In this document: piece by piece, positions 1 through 5,649 of the stretch
How positions within the stretch are numbered: the stretch's first letter is position 1
Layout: every line of letters begins with the position of its first letter
Source: Flavobacteriaceae bacterium
GTDB taxonomy: Bacteria > Bacteroidota > Bacteroidia > Flavobacteriales > Flavobacteriaceae
DNA: 5,649 nucleotides
Assembly (NCBI GenBank): GCA_030590765.1
Contig: JAUVCP010000168.1
Location: 1 to 5,649 of the forward strand
Direction of reading: 5' to 3'
Position numbers and translations under genes: made by a program
Notes under the pieces: model-generated
What the model saw: the letters and a program-made list of their open reading frames with translations, nothing else
Databases searched by the model: none
Told to the model about the DNA's origin: nothing

Positions 1-1
1 A

Positions 2-2200
2 AAAGGGAAAACCCTTATATTTTCGCCTAAATTACAGATAAGAACAGAAGAGATCAAAGAGGTGATTGTTAAGGATGACAGAGACAAGGCAGAAGGTATC
101 ACAAAAATTAAAAAAGAGACCATAAAAATACTTCCAGGTGCAAATCAGGGAATTGAGAGCGTTTTAAAAACCCTTCCTGGCGTTAATTTCAACAATGAAC
201 TTAGTACACAATACAATGTAAGAGGTGGAAGTTTTGAAGAAAATTTAATCTACATCAATGGTATTGAAGTTTACCGACCCTTTTTGATAAGATCCGGACA
301 ACAGGAAGGCTTAAGCTTTGTAAACCCAAATCTTTCAGAAAAAGTGGAATTTTCAGCTGGTGGGTTTCAGGCAAAATACGGTGATAAATTATCTTCTGTT
401 TTAGATATTACCTATCGCAAACCAAGCCAGTTTGGAGTTGCAATTGAAGCAAGTTTGATTGGTGCTTCTGCTACTATTGAAGGCACCTCAAAGGATCAAA
501 AATTTAAAGCTCTTGTTGGGGCAAGGTATCGTAACAACAGCTTATTTTTAAATAATAACGATATCAATTCAAATTTCAATCCTAGTTTTACAGATATACA
601 AACCTACCTTTCCTATGATTTTACAAATAGGTTTGCTTTAGAGTTTCTGGGAAGTTTTTCTTTAAATAATTATGATTTTGAGCCAATTTCCCGTCAGACT
701 AATTTTGGTACTATAATTAATCCTGTTGCACTGGTTGTACATTATGAAGGAAAAGAAATTGATCGCTATCAGACCCTATTTGGCGCTTTAAAAGGAATCT
801 ATAAAATAAATAATGATTTTACATTAAGTTTAACTACATCTACTTATAATACTCAGGAACAGGAACATTATGATATTAAAGCATCTTACGGTATTGGAGA
901 GGTGAATTCTGATTTTGGATCAGATAATTTTGGTAATGTTGATTTTGTTCAGGCAATAGGTTCTCAGTTAGATCATGCAAGGAATGACCTAGAAGCACAA
1001 ATAAGTAATATCAATTTAAAAACTACTTTAAGAAAAAACACAAACCTTTTTGAAATAGGCTTCAAATACCAACACGAAAATATTAAAGATAAGATCATTG
1101 AATGGCAAGTGATCGATTCTGCTGGTTTTTCCATACGGCCACCCTATTTACTTCCTAAAAATGATCAGCCTTACGAACCATATACAGGCCCTATTGTGCC
1201 CTATAGCAATGTTCGTGCTATTAACAATGTGAATGTTGATCGATTTTCCGGATTTGCACAATGGAATAGAAAAACCAGTTTAAATGATCATTTGGTTTGG
1301 TTTAACCTTGGTTTAAGAGCTCAATACTGGAATATTAGTGGTGAAGGACTTACTGCAAATAACCAAATTACCATTAGTCCCAGAGCACAGATTTCTATAA
1401 AACCCAATTGGGATAAGGATATGATGTTTAGAATTTCAGGAGGTTATTACCATCAGCCTCCTTTTTACAGAGAACTACGTGATTCCCTTGGCATCGTGCA
1501 TCCCGAAGTAAAGGCCCAAAAATCTATTCATTTTGTAATTGGAAATGATTACAGTTTTAAAATGTGGGAAAGACCTTTTAAACTGGTGAGTGAGGCTTAC
1601 TATAAAAGTTTGACCGATGTAAATCCTTTTACCATAGATAACGTAAAGATCAGATACCGAGCAAAGAATAATGCTATTGCCTATGCCACAGGTTTTGATG
1701 TTAGATTGAATGGTGAATTTGTCCCTGGAACAGAATCCTGGTTTAGTTTTGGTTATTTACTTACCAAAGAAAATATTGATAATAGAGGTTACATTTCCCG
1801 CCCAACAGATCAGCGATTGAAATTTGCAATTTTATTTCAGGATTATGTTCCGAGCATCCCAAATTTAAAGATGTATTTGAATTTGGTCTATAATACAGGT
1901 GTTCCCGGAGGTTCTCCTTCCTATGCAGATCCTTATCTGTTTCAAAACAGATTGAAAGATTATTTCAGATCAGACATTGGCATTTCTTATGTGTTTAAAG
2001 ATTTTCAAAATCCTTCTAATAAAAAATGGTTAGAAAAATTCAAAGAATTATCCACCGGAATTGAATTATTCAATATGTTTGATGTGCAGAACAGCATCAC
2101 CAATACCTGGGTAAAAGATATTTCTTCTAATCATTCTATCGCCATTCCCAACTACCTTAGCGGAAGAATTTTAAATGTAAAAGTCGCTATGAGATTTTAA
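2..2200 (+). CDS. TonB-dependent outer membrane receptor, 5'-truncated by the window edge
   Basis: This is an outer-membrane active transporter of the TonB/ExbBD-energised family; its ligand cannot be read from the sequence. The frame is open from base 2, giving 732 visible residues. The GTG at 62 is not a credible start, because the 20 codons before it continue a typical receptor linker (IRTEEIKEVIVKDD) that usually follows a carboxypeptidase-regulatory-like domain. The signal peptide and that domain would lie upstream. In visible numbering the plug spans about 31-139, with PGVNF, YNVRGG (71-76), NLIYINGIEVYRP and YGDKLSSVLDITYR (126-139). The rest is beta-barrel, rich in alternating aromatic/polar strands, ending in VKVAMRF with the terminal Phe typical of BAM substrates. 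The full protein is probably around 800 residues or more, shorter than the usual SusC class, and no SusD partner is seen downstream. The reading frame is intact to its stop, which overlaps the stop of the convergent HAD gene. Confidence 0.93.
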   Translation, partial: KGKTLIFSPKLQIRTEEIKEVIVKDDRDKAEGITKIKKETIKILPGANQGIESVLKTLPGVNFNNELSTQYNVRGGSFEENLIYINGIEVYRPFLIRSGQQEGLSFVNPNLSEKVEFSAGGFQAKYGDKLSSVLDITYRKPSQFGVAIEASLIGASATIEGTSKDQKFKALVGARYRNNSLFLNNNDINSNFNPSFTDIQTYLSYDFTNRFALEFLGSFSLNNYDFEPISRQTNFGTIINPVALVVHYEGKEIDRYQTLFGALKGIYKINNDFTLSLTTSTYNTQEQEHYDIKASYGIGEVNSDFGSDNFGNVDFVQAIGSQLDHARNDLEAQISNINLKTTLRKNTNLFEIGFKYQHENIKDKIIEWQVIDSAGFSIRPPYLLPKNDQPYEPYTGPIVPYSNVRAINNVNVDRFSGFAQWNRKTSLNDHLVWFNLGLRAQYWNISGEGLTANNQITISPRAQISIKPNWDKDMMFRISGGYYHQPPFYRELRDSLGIVHPEVKAQKSIHFVIGNDYSFKMWERPFKLVSEAYYKSLTDVNPFTIDNVKIRYRAKNNAIAYATGFDVRLNGEFVPGTESWFSFGYLLTKENIDNRGYISRPTDQRLKFAILFQDYVPSIPNLKMYLNLVYNTGVPGGSPSYADPYLFQNRLKDYFRSDIGISYVFKDFQNPSNKKWLEKFKELSTGIELFNMFDVQNSITNTWVKDISSNHSIAIPNYLSGRILNVKVAMRF

Positions 2201-2859
2201 ATGTTTTTCAGAATACTAACAAGATCTGTTAATTTATTTATCAAATAGTCTGGTGATTCATTAGCTAATATTTTTTCATCACGATAACCATAAGTTACAG
2301 CACAGGTCTTTACTCCTGCCCTTTTACCAGCATGTATATCATGCGTTGAATCACCAACCATCACGGTGTTTCCTGGTTTAACATTCAATTCTCTTAAGAT
2401 ATAATTTATACCCTCCTCACTTGGTTTTCTTTTGTATTTTGATTCATCAGCACCTTGTATAGTATCAAAATAGGAATTTAGATCTAAACCAATGATTACT
2501 TTATCAGTAAGATTCTGTGGTTTATTACTATAAATAGCCATTTTAAAATCTGACAATTGGTTTAATGTTTCAAGAACATCTTCATAAGGCCTTGTTTTTG
2601 TTATAAGATTCTTTGAATAGTATTCCTGAAATATTTTCAATGCATTTGCTAATACTATCTCATCTGAAACATCAATTAAGGCCAGCTCAATCAATTTTTT
2701 AACACCACTTCCAATCATTTTCTGAACTTCTGGAACACTTACAGTATCTCGATTCATTTTAACTAATACGTGATTTACCCCATCAGCAATATCAAAAATG
2801 GAATTTACAATGGTTCCGTCCAGATCAAAAATGATCAATTCAATTTTTTTATTTGTCAT
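2197..2859 (-). CDS. HAD-superfamily phosphatase, phosphoglycolate phosphatase-like
   Basis: This 220-residue cytoplasmic protein is a HAD hydrolase of the Gph/PpaX-like subfamily, which removes phosphate from small metabolites through an aspartyl-phosphate intermediate. All four motifs are present: motif I DLDGT with nucleophile D12 and acid/base D14, motif II S111 (IYSNK), motif III K145 (KRKPS), and motif IV GDSTHD with D170 and D174 for magnesium. A helical C1 cap lies between motif I and motif II (about 17-90), which fits the small-molecule class. The length is normal and nothing is missing. The ATG start places DLDGT 12 residues in, as is usual. Its upstream region has no Shine-Dalgarno sequence and is A/T-rich. 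It is transcribed divergently from the sigma operon and ends inside the last codons of the receptor gene. Substrates in this subfamily (2-phosphoglycolate, pyrophosphate, others) cannot be separated by motif reading, so I give no gene symbol. Confidence 0.92.
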   Translation of the reverse strand: MTNKKIELIIFDLDGTIVNSIFDIADGVNHVLVKMNRDTVSVPEVQKMIGSGVKKLIELALIDVSDEIVLANALKIFQEYYSKNLITKTRPYEDVLETLNQLSDFKMAIYSNKPQNLTDKVIIGLDLNSYFDTIQGADESKYKRKPSEEGINYILRELNVKPGNTVMVGDSTHDIHAGKRAGVKTCAVTYGYRDEKILANESPDYLINKLTDLVSILKNI

Positions 2860-2958
2860 TTTTTCTAATAATAATTTTAATTATGAACATGTAAGACAAT
2901 GCTTTCTTCATTTCAAATAAAATACAATTACTACCTATTTAAGTTTGTCAATTTGCTC

Positions 2959-2999
2959 GCAGTCGAGAATAATATGTGTAAAGAGAAGATCTAGACTGC
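2959..2999. repeat. Imperfect 10-bp inverted repeat in the HAD leader
   Basis: The arms GCAGTCGAGA (2959-2968) and TCTAGACTGC (2990-2999) pair at 9 of 10 positions around a 21-base loop. They stand out because the spacer is otherwise AT-rich. No T-run follows on either strand, so this is not an intrinsic terminator. It could be a hairpin in the HAD leader RNA, part of a small RNA, or a protein-binding site. One such repeat in 358 bases can also arise by chance. Confidence 0.4.
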
Positions 3000-3056
3000 A
3001 CTTGACCAGATAGTTAGAAATGAAAATAAGCGAATGTAATATTCCCATTTTTAAGA

Positions 3057-3087
3057 CAAAGCTAAAATAGACTTTTTTAATTTTAAA
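3057..3087 (-). promoter_or_regulatory. Candidate Bacteroidota housekeeping promoter for the HAD gene
   Basis: Read on the minus strand, TTTA (3087-3084) is followed by exactly 19 nt and then TAGCTTTG (3064-3057). The Bacteroidota primary-sigma consensus is TTTG-N19-TAnnTTTG, so the -7 element is a full match and the -33 element matches at 3 of 4 bases. Transcription would begin near 3050, some 190 nt before the HAD ATG. The motif is short and the DNA AT-rich, so a chance match is possible; the exact spacer is the main support. Confidence 0.42.
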
Positions 3088-3168
3088 ACATACTTCAATT
3101 TGATGCAAATTATGAATGATAAACCTATAGAATTATGGTAGGTATTAATTTTTATTCTGCTCCTCATT

Positions 3169-3194
3169 TTAAACCTTTTCATATCTTTATAGTC
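3169..3194 (+). promoter_or_regulatory. Candidate ECF-type (autoregulatory) promoter of the sigma operon
   Basis: TTAAAC (3169-3174), 16 nt, then AGTC (3191-3194) resembles the general ECF pattern with an AAC-containing -35 and a CGTC-like -10, for example TGAAAC-N16-CGTC in Bacillus ECF regulons. Transcription would start near 3200-3202, leaving a leader of about 17 nt before the GTG at 3218. ECF operons are commonly autoregulated, which makes the placement meaningful. An overlapping alternative is TATCTTTA (3182-3189), one base off the Bacteroidota -7 element but without a -33 partner at the right distance. Confidence 0.35.
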
Positions 3195-3217
3195 TTAATC
3201 AGAAATAGTTTTTATTA

Positions 3218-3760
3218 GTGACTGAGGAAAATGCTTTTATTGAGGAATTAAAAGATCCGAAAACGCAAGAGAAAGCGTATCGTGAGTTGATGTCACTTTA
3301 CAAAGAACGTTTATATTGGCATATTCGAAAAATTGTACTTATTCATGATGATGCTGATGATGTGCTTCAAAATACATTTTTAAAAATATTCAACAATATT
3401 AGCAAGTTTAAAGGAGATAGTAAACTTTATTCATGGATGTATAGAATTGCAACAAACGAATCCTTAACACATCTAAAGAAAAAAGCCAGTTTAAATAAAA
3501 TTGACAATGAAACGCTTCAAAATCAATTGGTGGAAAAACTGGAAGCAGATGTTTATTTTGATGGTGATGAAATTCAATTTAAATTACAAAAAGCTTTGGC
3601 TACCTTACCTAAAAAGCAGAAACTAGTCTTTAATATGAAGTATTTTGATCATATGAAATATGATGACATTTCTGAAATATTGGAAACATCGGTTGGAGCA
3701 TTAAAAGCCTCTTATCATCACGCACGAAAAAAGATTGAAGCTTATTTAACTGAAGAATAA
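3218..3760 (+). CDS. RNA polymerase ECF (group 4) sigma-70 factor
   Basis: This 180-residue protein directs RNA polymerase to a specific promoter set and is probably held inactive until an envelope signal arrives. It has the two-domain ECF layout. Region 2 covers about 24-88, including the core-binding segment DADDVLQNTFLKIFNNISKF (45-64) and the -10-recognition helix KLYSWMYRIATNESLTHLKKK (69-89). An acidic linker follows, then region 4 at about 120-176 with LPKKQKLVFNMKYF and the helix-turn-helix DDISEILETSVGALKASYHHARKKI. There is no region 1, region 3 or C-terminal extension. The start is GTG at 3218: an in-frame TAG lies at 3206-3208 and no other start codon occurs between. The next in-frame ATG (residue 25) would cut off the N-terminal EFI-ELKDPKT-like stretch that I recall from flavobacterial relatives. 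The next gene begins 32 nt after its stop. The target promoters are unknown, and no FecR-type partner is present. Confidence 0.95.
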   Translation: MTEENAFIEELKDPKTQEKAYRELMSLYKERLYWHIRKIVLIHDDADDVLQNTFLKIFNNISKFKGDSKLYSWMYRIATNESLTHLKKKASLNKIDNETLQNQLVEKLEADVYFDGDEIQFKLQKALATLPKKQKLVFNMKYFDHMKYDDISEILETSVGALKASYHHARKKIEAYLTEE

Positions 3761-3792
3761 ACCTTTTACAAGAAAATTGGTCTAATAATTAA

Positions 3793-4368
3793 ATGAAGAA
3801 CAAAAATAAAGACATATTAAAAAATATAAATGAATCAGGATTTAAAATCCCTGACAAGTATTTTGGGCAATTTGAAAAAGAGATGCAAAATAATATAAAA
3901 CCCTTACCCACAGGATTTAAAGTGCCAGATGATTATTTCAAAAATTTTGAAGAAAATTTTAACAAAGAAGATCAGCTGACATCTATTAGTTCTATTAGAA
4001 CTCCCGGGTTTAAAACTCCCGATAATTATTTTGAAAATATTGATTCAGTAGGAGATTCAATATCTAAAAAAAGTAAAGTTATCCCATTAAATAGATCATC
4101 ATTTATTAAAATGGCTGGCTTAGCGATCGCTGCATCTCTATTATTGTTTTTTAGTATTTCCAGATTTAATACAAATAATGATCCTATAGATTATGTTGCA
4201 GATAATGAAATAGAGGCTTGGCTGGAAGAGGGTCTTGTTTCTTTTAATACTTATGATATTGAAGATATTTTTAGCGATGAGGATCTGAATTTAATTGCAG
4301 AAGAATCCGATGAGGTTACCAATTATTTAAAATATACGGATATTGAAGTCTTATTACTTGAAAATTAA
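3793..4368 (+). CDS. Single-pass membrane protein with triple GFKxPDxYF motif, probable anti-sigma factor
   Basis: I recognise no named domain in this 191-residue protein; the role is inferred from position and topology. The N-terminal half (1-106) is hydrophilic and carries three copies of a short motif: GFKIPDKYFGQFEKEM (16-31), GFKVPDDYFKNFEENF (41-56) and GFKTPDNYFENIDSVG (72-87). One transmembrane helix follows (about 107-122, MAGLAIAASLLLFFSI), preceded by K/R-rich KKSKVIPLNR, so the N-terminus should face the cytoplasm. The outer part (126-191) has 20 Asp/Glu and a single Lys, with WLEEGL and a hydrophobic end, IEVLLLEN. It sits between an ECF sigma gene and a secreted sensor gene, spaced 32 nt and 4 nt, which is the usual anti-sigma position. 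It lacks the zinc-binding HxxxCxxC of ZAS anti-sigmas and any FecR-like domain. ATG at 3793 is the natural start. Similar FKVPExYF stretches occur, from memory, in other Bacteroidota proteins beside sigma genes. The anti-sigma role is likely but unproven. Confidence 0.75.
   Translation: MKNKNKDILKNINESGFKIPDKYFGQFEKEMQNNIKPLPTGFKVPDDYFKNFEENFNKEDQLTSISSIRTPGFKTPDNYFENIDSVGDSISKKSKVIPLNRSSFIKMAGLAIAASLLLFFSISRFNTNNDPIDYVADNEIEAWLEEGLVSFNTYDIEDIFSDEDLNLIAEESDEVTNYLKYTDIEVLLLEN
3838..4053 (+). repeat. Three spaced copies of a 16-residue GFKxPDxYF motif in the coding sequence
   Basis: Copies lie at 3838-3885, 3913-3960 and 4006-4053. All keep Gly-Phe-Lys-x-Pro-Asp-x-Tyr-Phe, while the following eight residues drift. 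Spacers are 9 and 15 residues. Codons differ between copies (GGA/GGG for Gly; CCT/CCA/CCC for Pro), so the protein motif is conserved while the DNA is not. This points to old duplication held by selection, not recent slippage. Confidence 0.85.
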
Positions 4369-4372
4369 TATT

Positions 4373-4834
4373 ATGCAAAAACTGATATACACATTACTAG
4401 TTTTTTTTATCACTTTAAACATGGTTGTTGCACAACAGCATGGAAAAAGAGAAAGATTAAAAGCCTATAAAACATCCTATTTAACCGATCAATTGGATCT
4501 GTCTTCAAAGGAAGCCGAGAAATTCTGGCCAATTTATAACGCCTATGAAAAAGAATATTTCCAACTCAAAATAAATAAAATGAGTGAAATGAGAAATATA
4601 ATAAAAGAACAAGGTGGTTTTGAAGCACTTAGTGAAGATGAAGCAAATCAATTGCTTATAAAACTATCAAAAAATGAGCAGGCTATTTTGGATGCGAAAA
4701 AGATGCTTTACAGAAAATTAAAAGATATTATTCCTGCAAAAAAGATTCTATTGCTTAACAAAGCAGAACATGATTTTAATCGAAAACTATTATCCGATTA
4801 TCGTAACAAAAAACATATGGATAAAAATAAATAA
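4373..4834 (+). CDS. Secreted Spy/CnrX-like helical protein, 'sensor of ECF-type sigma factor'
   Basis: This 153-residue exported protein probably senses an envelope condition for the sigma factor two genes upstream. ATG at 4373 is chosen: it gives a clean signal peptide (K3, hydrophobic 4-18, cleavage after VVA20 before QQ) and begins 4 nt after the previous stop. A TTG start at 4343 would put ten hydrophilic residues ahead of the signal peptide and overlap the upstream gene. The mature part is nearly all helix and charge-rich, with AEKFWPIYNAYEKE (48-61) and AEHDFNRKLLSDYR (131-144). These match, from memory, a flavobacterial family annotated as sensor of ECF-type sigma factor, similar in layout to Spy/CpxP/CnrX periplasmic proteins. 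It is basic (29 K/R against 20 D/E). No cysteine and no lipobox are present, so it should be soluble in the periplasm. There is no obvious His/Met metal cluster like that in CnrX, and its signal is unknown. The tight spacing suggests coupled translation. Confidence 0.82.
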   Translation: MQKLIYTLLVFFITLNMVVAQQHGKRERLKAYKTSYLTDQLDLSSKEAEKFWPIYNAYEKEYFQLKINKMSEMRNIIKEQGGFEALSEDEANQLLIKLSKNEQAILDAKKMLYRKLKDIIPAKKILLLNKAEHDFNRKLLSDYRNKKHMDKNK

Positions 4835-4848
4835 GCATATATCTTATT
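4830..4848. terminator. Weak AT-rich hairpin at the convergent junction, possible bidirectional terminator
   Basis: AATAAG (4830-4835) and CTTATT (4843-4848) form a perfect 6-bp inverted repeat around a 7-base loop. It contains the stop codons of both the sensor gene and the polyphosphate kinase gene. A-rich DNA lies to the left and T-rich DNA to the right, which suits termination in both directions. The stem has only one G-C pair, so it is weak, and only 9 bases separate the two genes. Confidence 0.3.
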
Positions 4849-5649
4849 CATTTTCAAGCATTTTCTTATATTTTTGCAAATTAGCCTGAGTCTCTTTATC
4901 TAATTCCGGCTCTTCAATATCTGTATATTTTTTAAGGGTCTCTAAAATGGTTTCAGCAACCAGCAATCTGGAAGTTTTTTTATCATCTGAAGGAATAATA
5001 TACCAGGGAGCATCTTCTGTAAAAGTTCTGTTTAAAAGATCTTCATAACAGTCCATATATTTACTCCAAAGCTTTCTTTCTTTTAGATCACCTCCTGAAA
5101 ATTTCCAGTTTTTCTCTTCTAATTCAATTCTTCTTAGCAATCGGTTTTTTTGTTCTTCTTTTGAAATATTCAAAAAGAACTTTAAAATAATAGTTCCATT
5201 ATCTGCTAAATATTCCTCAAAATTATTGATCTGATCCATTCGTTTGTGATAAAAAGTATCATCCAATTGATCAACATATTGAATAGAAGGAATATTCTCA
5301 CCCAAAATATATTCGGGATGTACTCTGGTTACCAATACATTTTCATAATGTGTTCTGTTAAAAATTGCAAAAGTTCCTCTTTCGGGCAGTACCAAAATAT
5401 GTCTCCATAAATAATCATGTTCAAGTTCTGTTTTTGATGGAGTTTTAAAACTATGAACATTTATACCACGAGTATTAAAACTTTTAAAAACCTCACGTAC
5501 CAAACTGTCTTTTCCGGAAGTATCCATCCCCTGAAAACAGATCAAAACACTGTATTTGCCATGGGCATACATTTTATTTTGAATCTTACTTATCTTTTTA
5601 CTTATTTTCTTTAGTTTATCTTTTGCAGCATCATCGACCTTTAAAGTTT
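4844..5649 (-). CDS. ppk2: PPK2-family polyphosphate kinase, N-terminus beyond the window
   Basis: PPK2 enzymes transfer phosphate between inorganic polyphosphate and nucleotides in the cytoplasm, mostly making NTP or NDP from polyphosphate. The ATG at 5572 is internal: the frame stays open to the window edge, adding 25 residues (ending ISKIQNK) that match the usual helix before the P-loop, so 267 residues are visible. In that numbering: Walker A GMDTSGKD (40-47), SFKTPSKTELEHDYLWR (66-82), the active-site segment FNRTHYENVLVTRVHPEY (96-113), TIILKFFLNISKEEQ (152-166), and the lid/basic region with NWKFSGGDLKERKLW (180-194). Overall it resembles CHU0107 of Cytophaga hutchinsonii as I remember it, so roughly 35-40 residues are missing. 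That group can accept both AMP and ADP, but class cannot be settled by eye. Near the end, IPSDDKKTSRLL has Lys where I recall Trp in relatives. It converges on the sigma operon with a 9-base gap, and its promoter lies outside the window. Confidence 0.93.
   Translation of the reverse strand, partial: TLKVDDAAKDKLKKISKKISKIQNKMYAHGKYSVLICFQGMDTSGKDSLVREVFKSFNTRGINVHSFKTPSKTELEHDYLWRHILVLPERGTFAIFNRTHYENVLVTRVHPEYILGENIPSIQYVDQLDDTFYHKRMDQINNFEEYLADNGTIILKFFLNISKEEQKNRLLRRIELEEKNWKFSGGDLKERKLWSKYMDCYEDLLNRTFTEDAPWYIIPSDDKKTSRLLVAETILETLKKYTDIEEPELDKETQANLQKYKKMLENE

Larger units (their letters stand above)
2860..3217. other. 358-base divergent intergenic region, no gene seen
   Basis: This spacer separates the HAD gene (-) from the sigma operon (+). 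I see no protein gene and nothing resembling a tRNA. It carries a housekeeping-type promoter candidate pointing to the HAD gene (3057-3087), an imperfect inverted repeat (2959-2999), and an ECF-type promoter candidate just before the sigma gene (3169-3194). If the first promoter is real, about 190 bases of the spacer are transcribed as the HAD leader or as a small RNA. That is long for a metabolic phosphatase gene and leaves room for an unannotated regulatory RNA. Confidence 0.7.

Noticed and set aside
62..64. GTG as the start of the TonB-dependent receptor
   Set aside because: The same frame is open back to base 2 with a typical receptor linker sequence, and a start here would give an outer-membrane protein without a signal peptide.
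2940..2947. TAAGTTTG, a full match to the Bacteroidota -7 element on the plus strand
   Set aside because: No TTTG-like -33 element at the required spacing, and the position is about 270 bases before the sigma gene; such 8-mers are common in AT-rich DNA.
2959..2999. Intrinsic terminator reading of the inverted repeat
   Set aside because: No T-run follows on either strand and the loop is 21 bases.
3103..3141. 12-codon ORF (MQIMNDKPIELW) in the divergent spacer
   Set aside because: Too short, lies before the predicted sigma-operon transcript start, and has no supporting context.
2..4368. FecI-FecR-FecA-type surface signalling linking the TonB receptor with the sigma factor
   Set aside because: The middle protein lacks a FecR domain, the receptor is a separate unit beyond an opposite-strand gene, and its N-terminal signalling domain, if any, is outside the window.
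4343..4372. TTG start ten codons before the sensor ATG
   Set aside because: It would place a hydrophilic extension in front of a clear signal peptide and overlap the previous gene by 26 bases; ATG 4373 explains everything better.
5570..5572. ATG as the start of the polyphosphate kinase
   Set aside because: Upstream in-frame codons continue to the window edge and match the family's N-terminal helix, so this Met is internal.
1..5649. Mobile element, CRISPR array, tRNA or rRNA
   Set aside because: No transposase or integrase, no regularly spaced DNA repeats, and no cloverleaf or rRNA-like stretch was seen; all genes look like ordinary chromosomal ones.

Overview
The window looks like a piece of a Bacteroidota chromosome, most likely from a marine or soil flavobacterium or a relative. 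The DNA is strongly AT-rich. Gene starts lack clear Shine-Dalgarno sequences and sit in A/T-rich leaders. One good promoter candidate has the Bacteroidota form (TTTG-like element, 19 nt, TAnnTTTG). The proteins also resemble Bacteroidota families: a TonB-dependent receptor, an ECF sigma factor with a 'sensor of ECF-type sigma factor' partner, and a Cytophaga-like PPK2. I cannot name a genus.

Layout. Bases 2-2200 (+) hold the plug, barrel and C-terminus of a TonB-dependent receptor whose start lies before the window. It converges on a HAD-family phosphatase (2197-2859, -), and the two genes share the four bases TTAA, which supply both stop codons. A 358-base divergent spacer (2860-3217) follows. 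It holds a candidate housekeeping promoter for the HAD gene, an imperfect 10-bp inverted repeat in the predicted HAD leader, and an ECF-type promoter candidate (TTAAAC-N16-AGTC) just before the sigma gene. Bases 3218-4834 (+) form a compact three-gene operon: ECF sigma factor, single-pass membrane protein in the anti-sigma position, and small secreted helical protein. The window ends with a PPK2-type polyphosphate kinase (4844-5649, -) that converges on the operon and whose N-terminus lies past the window end. A weak AT-rich hairpin spans that junction.

How the genes may work together. The operon is the most interesting part. It reads as an envelope-stress signalling module: cytoplasmic sigma factor, inner-membrane anti-sigma candidate, periplasmic sensor. 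The middle protein has no domain I recognise. Its cytoplasmic half carries three spaced copies of a GFKxPDxYF motif, and its outer half is very acidic (20 D/E, 1 K/R), while the periplasmic partner is basic (29 K/R, 20 D/E). A simple model is that the repeats hold the sigma factor and the acidic tail meets the basic sensor. This is inference. The receptor, HAD phosphatase and polyphosphate kinase are separate transcription units with no demonstrated link to the sigma operon.
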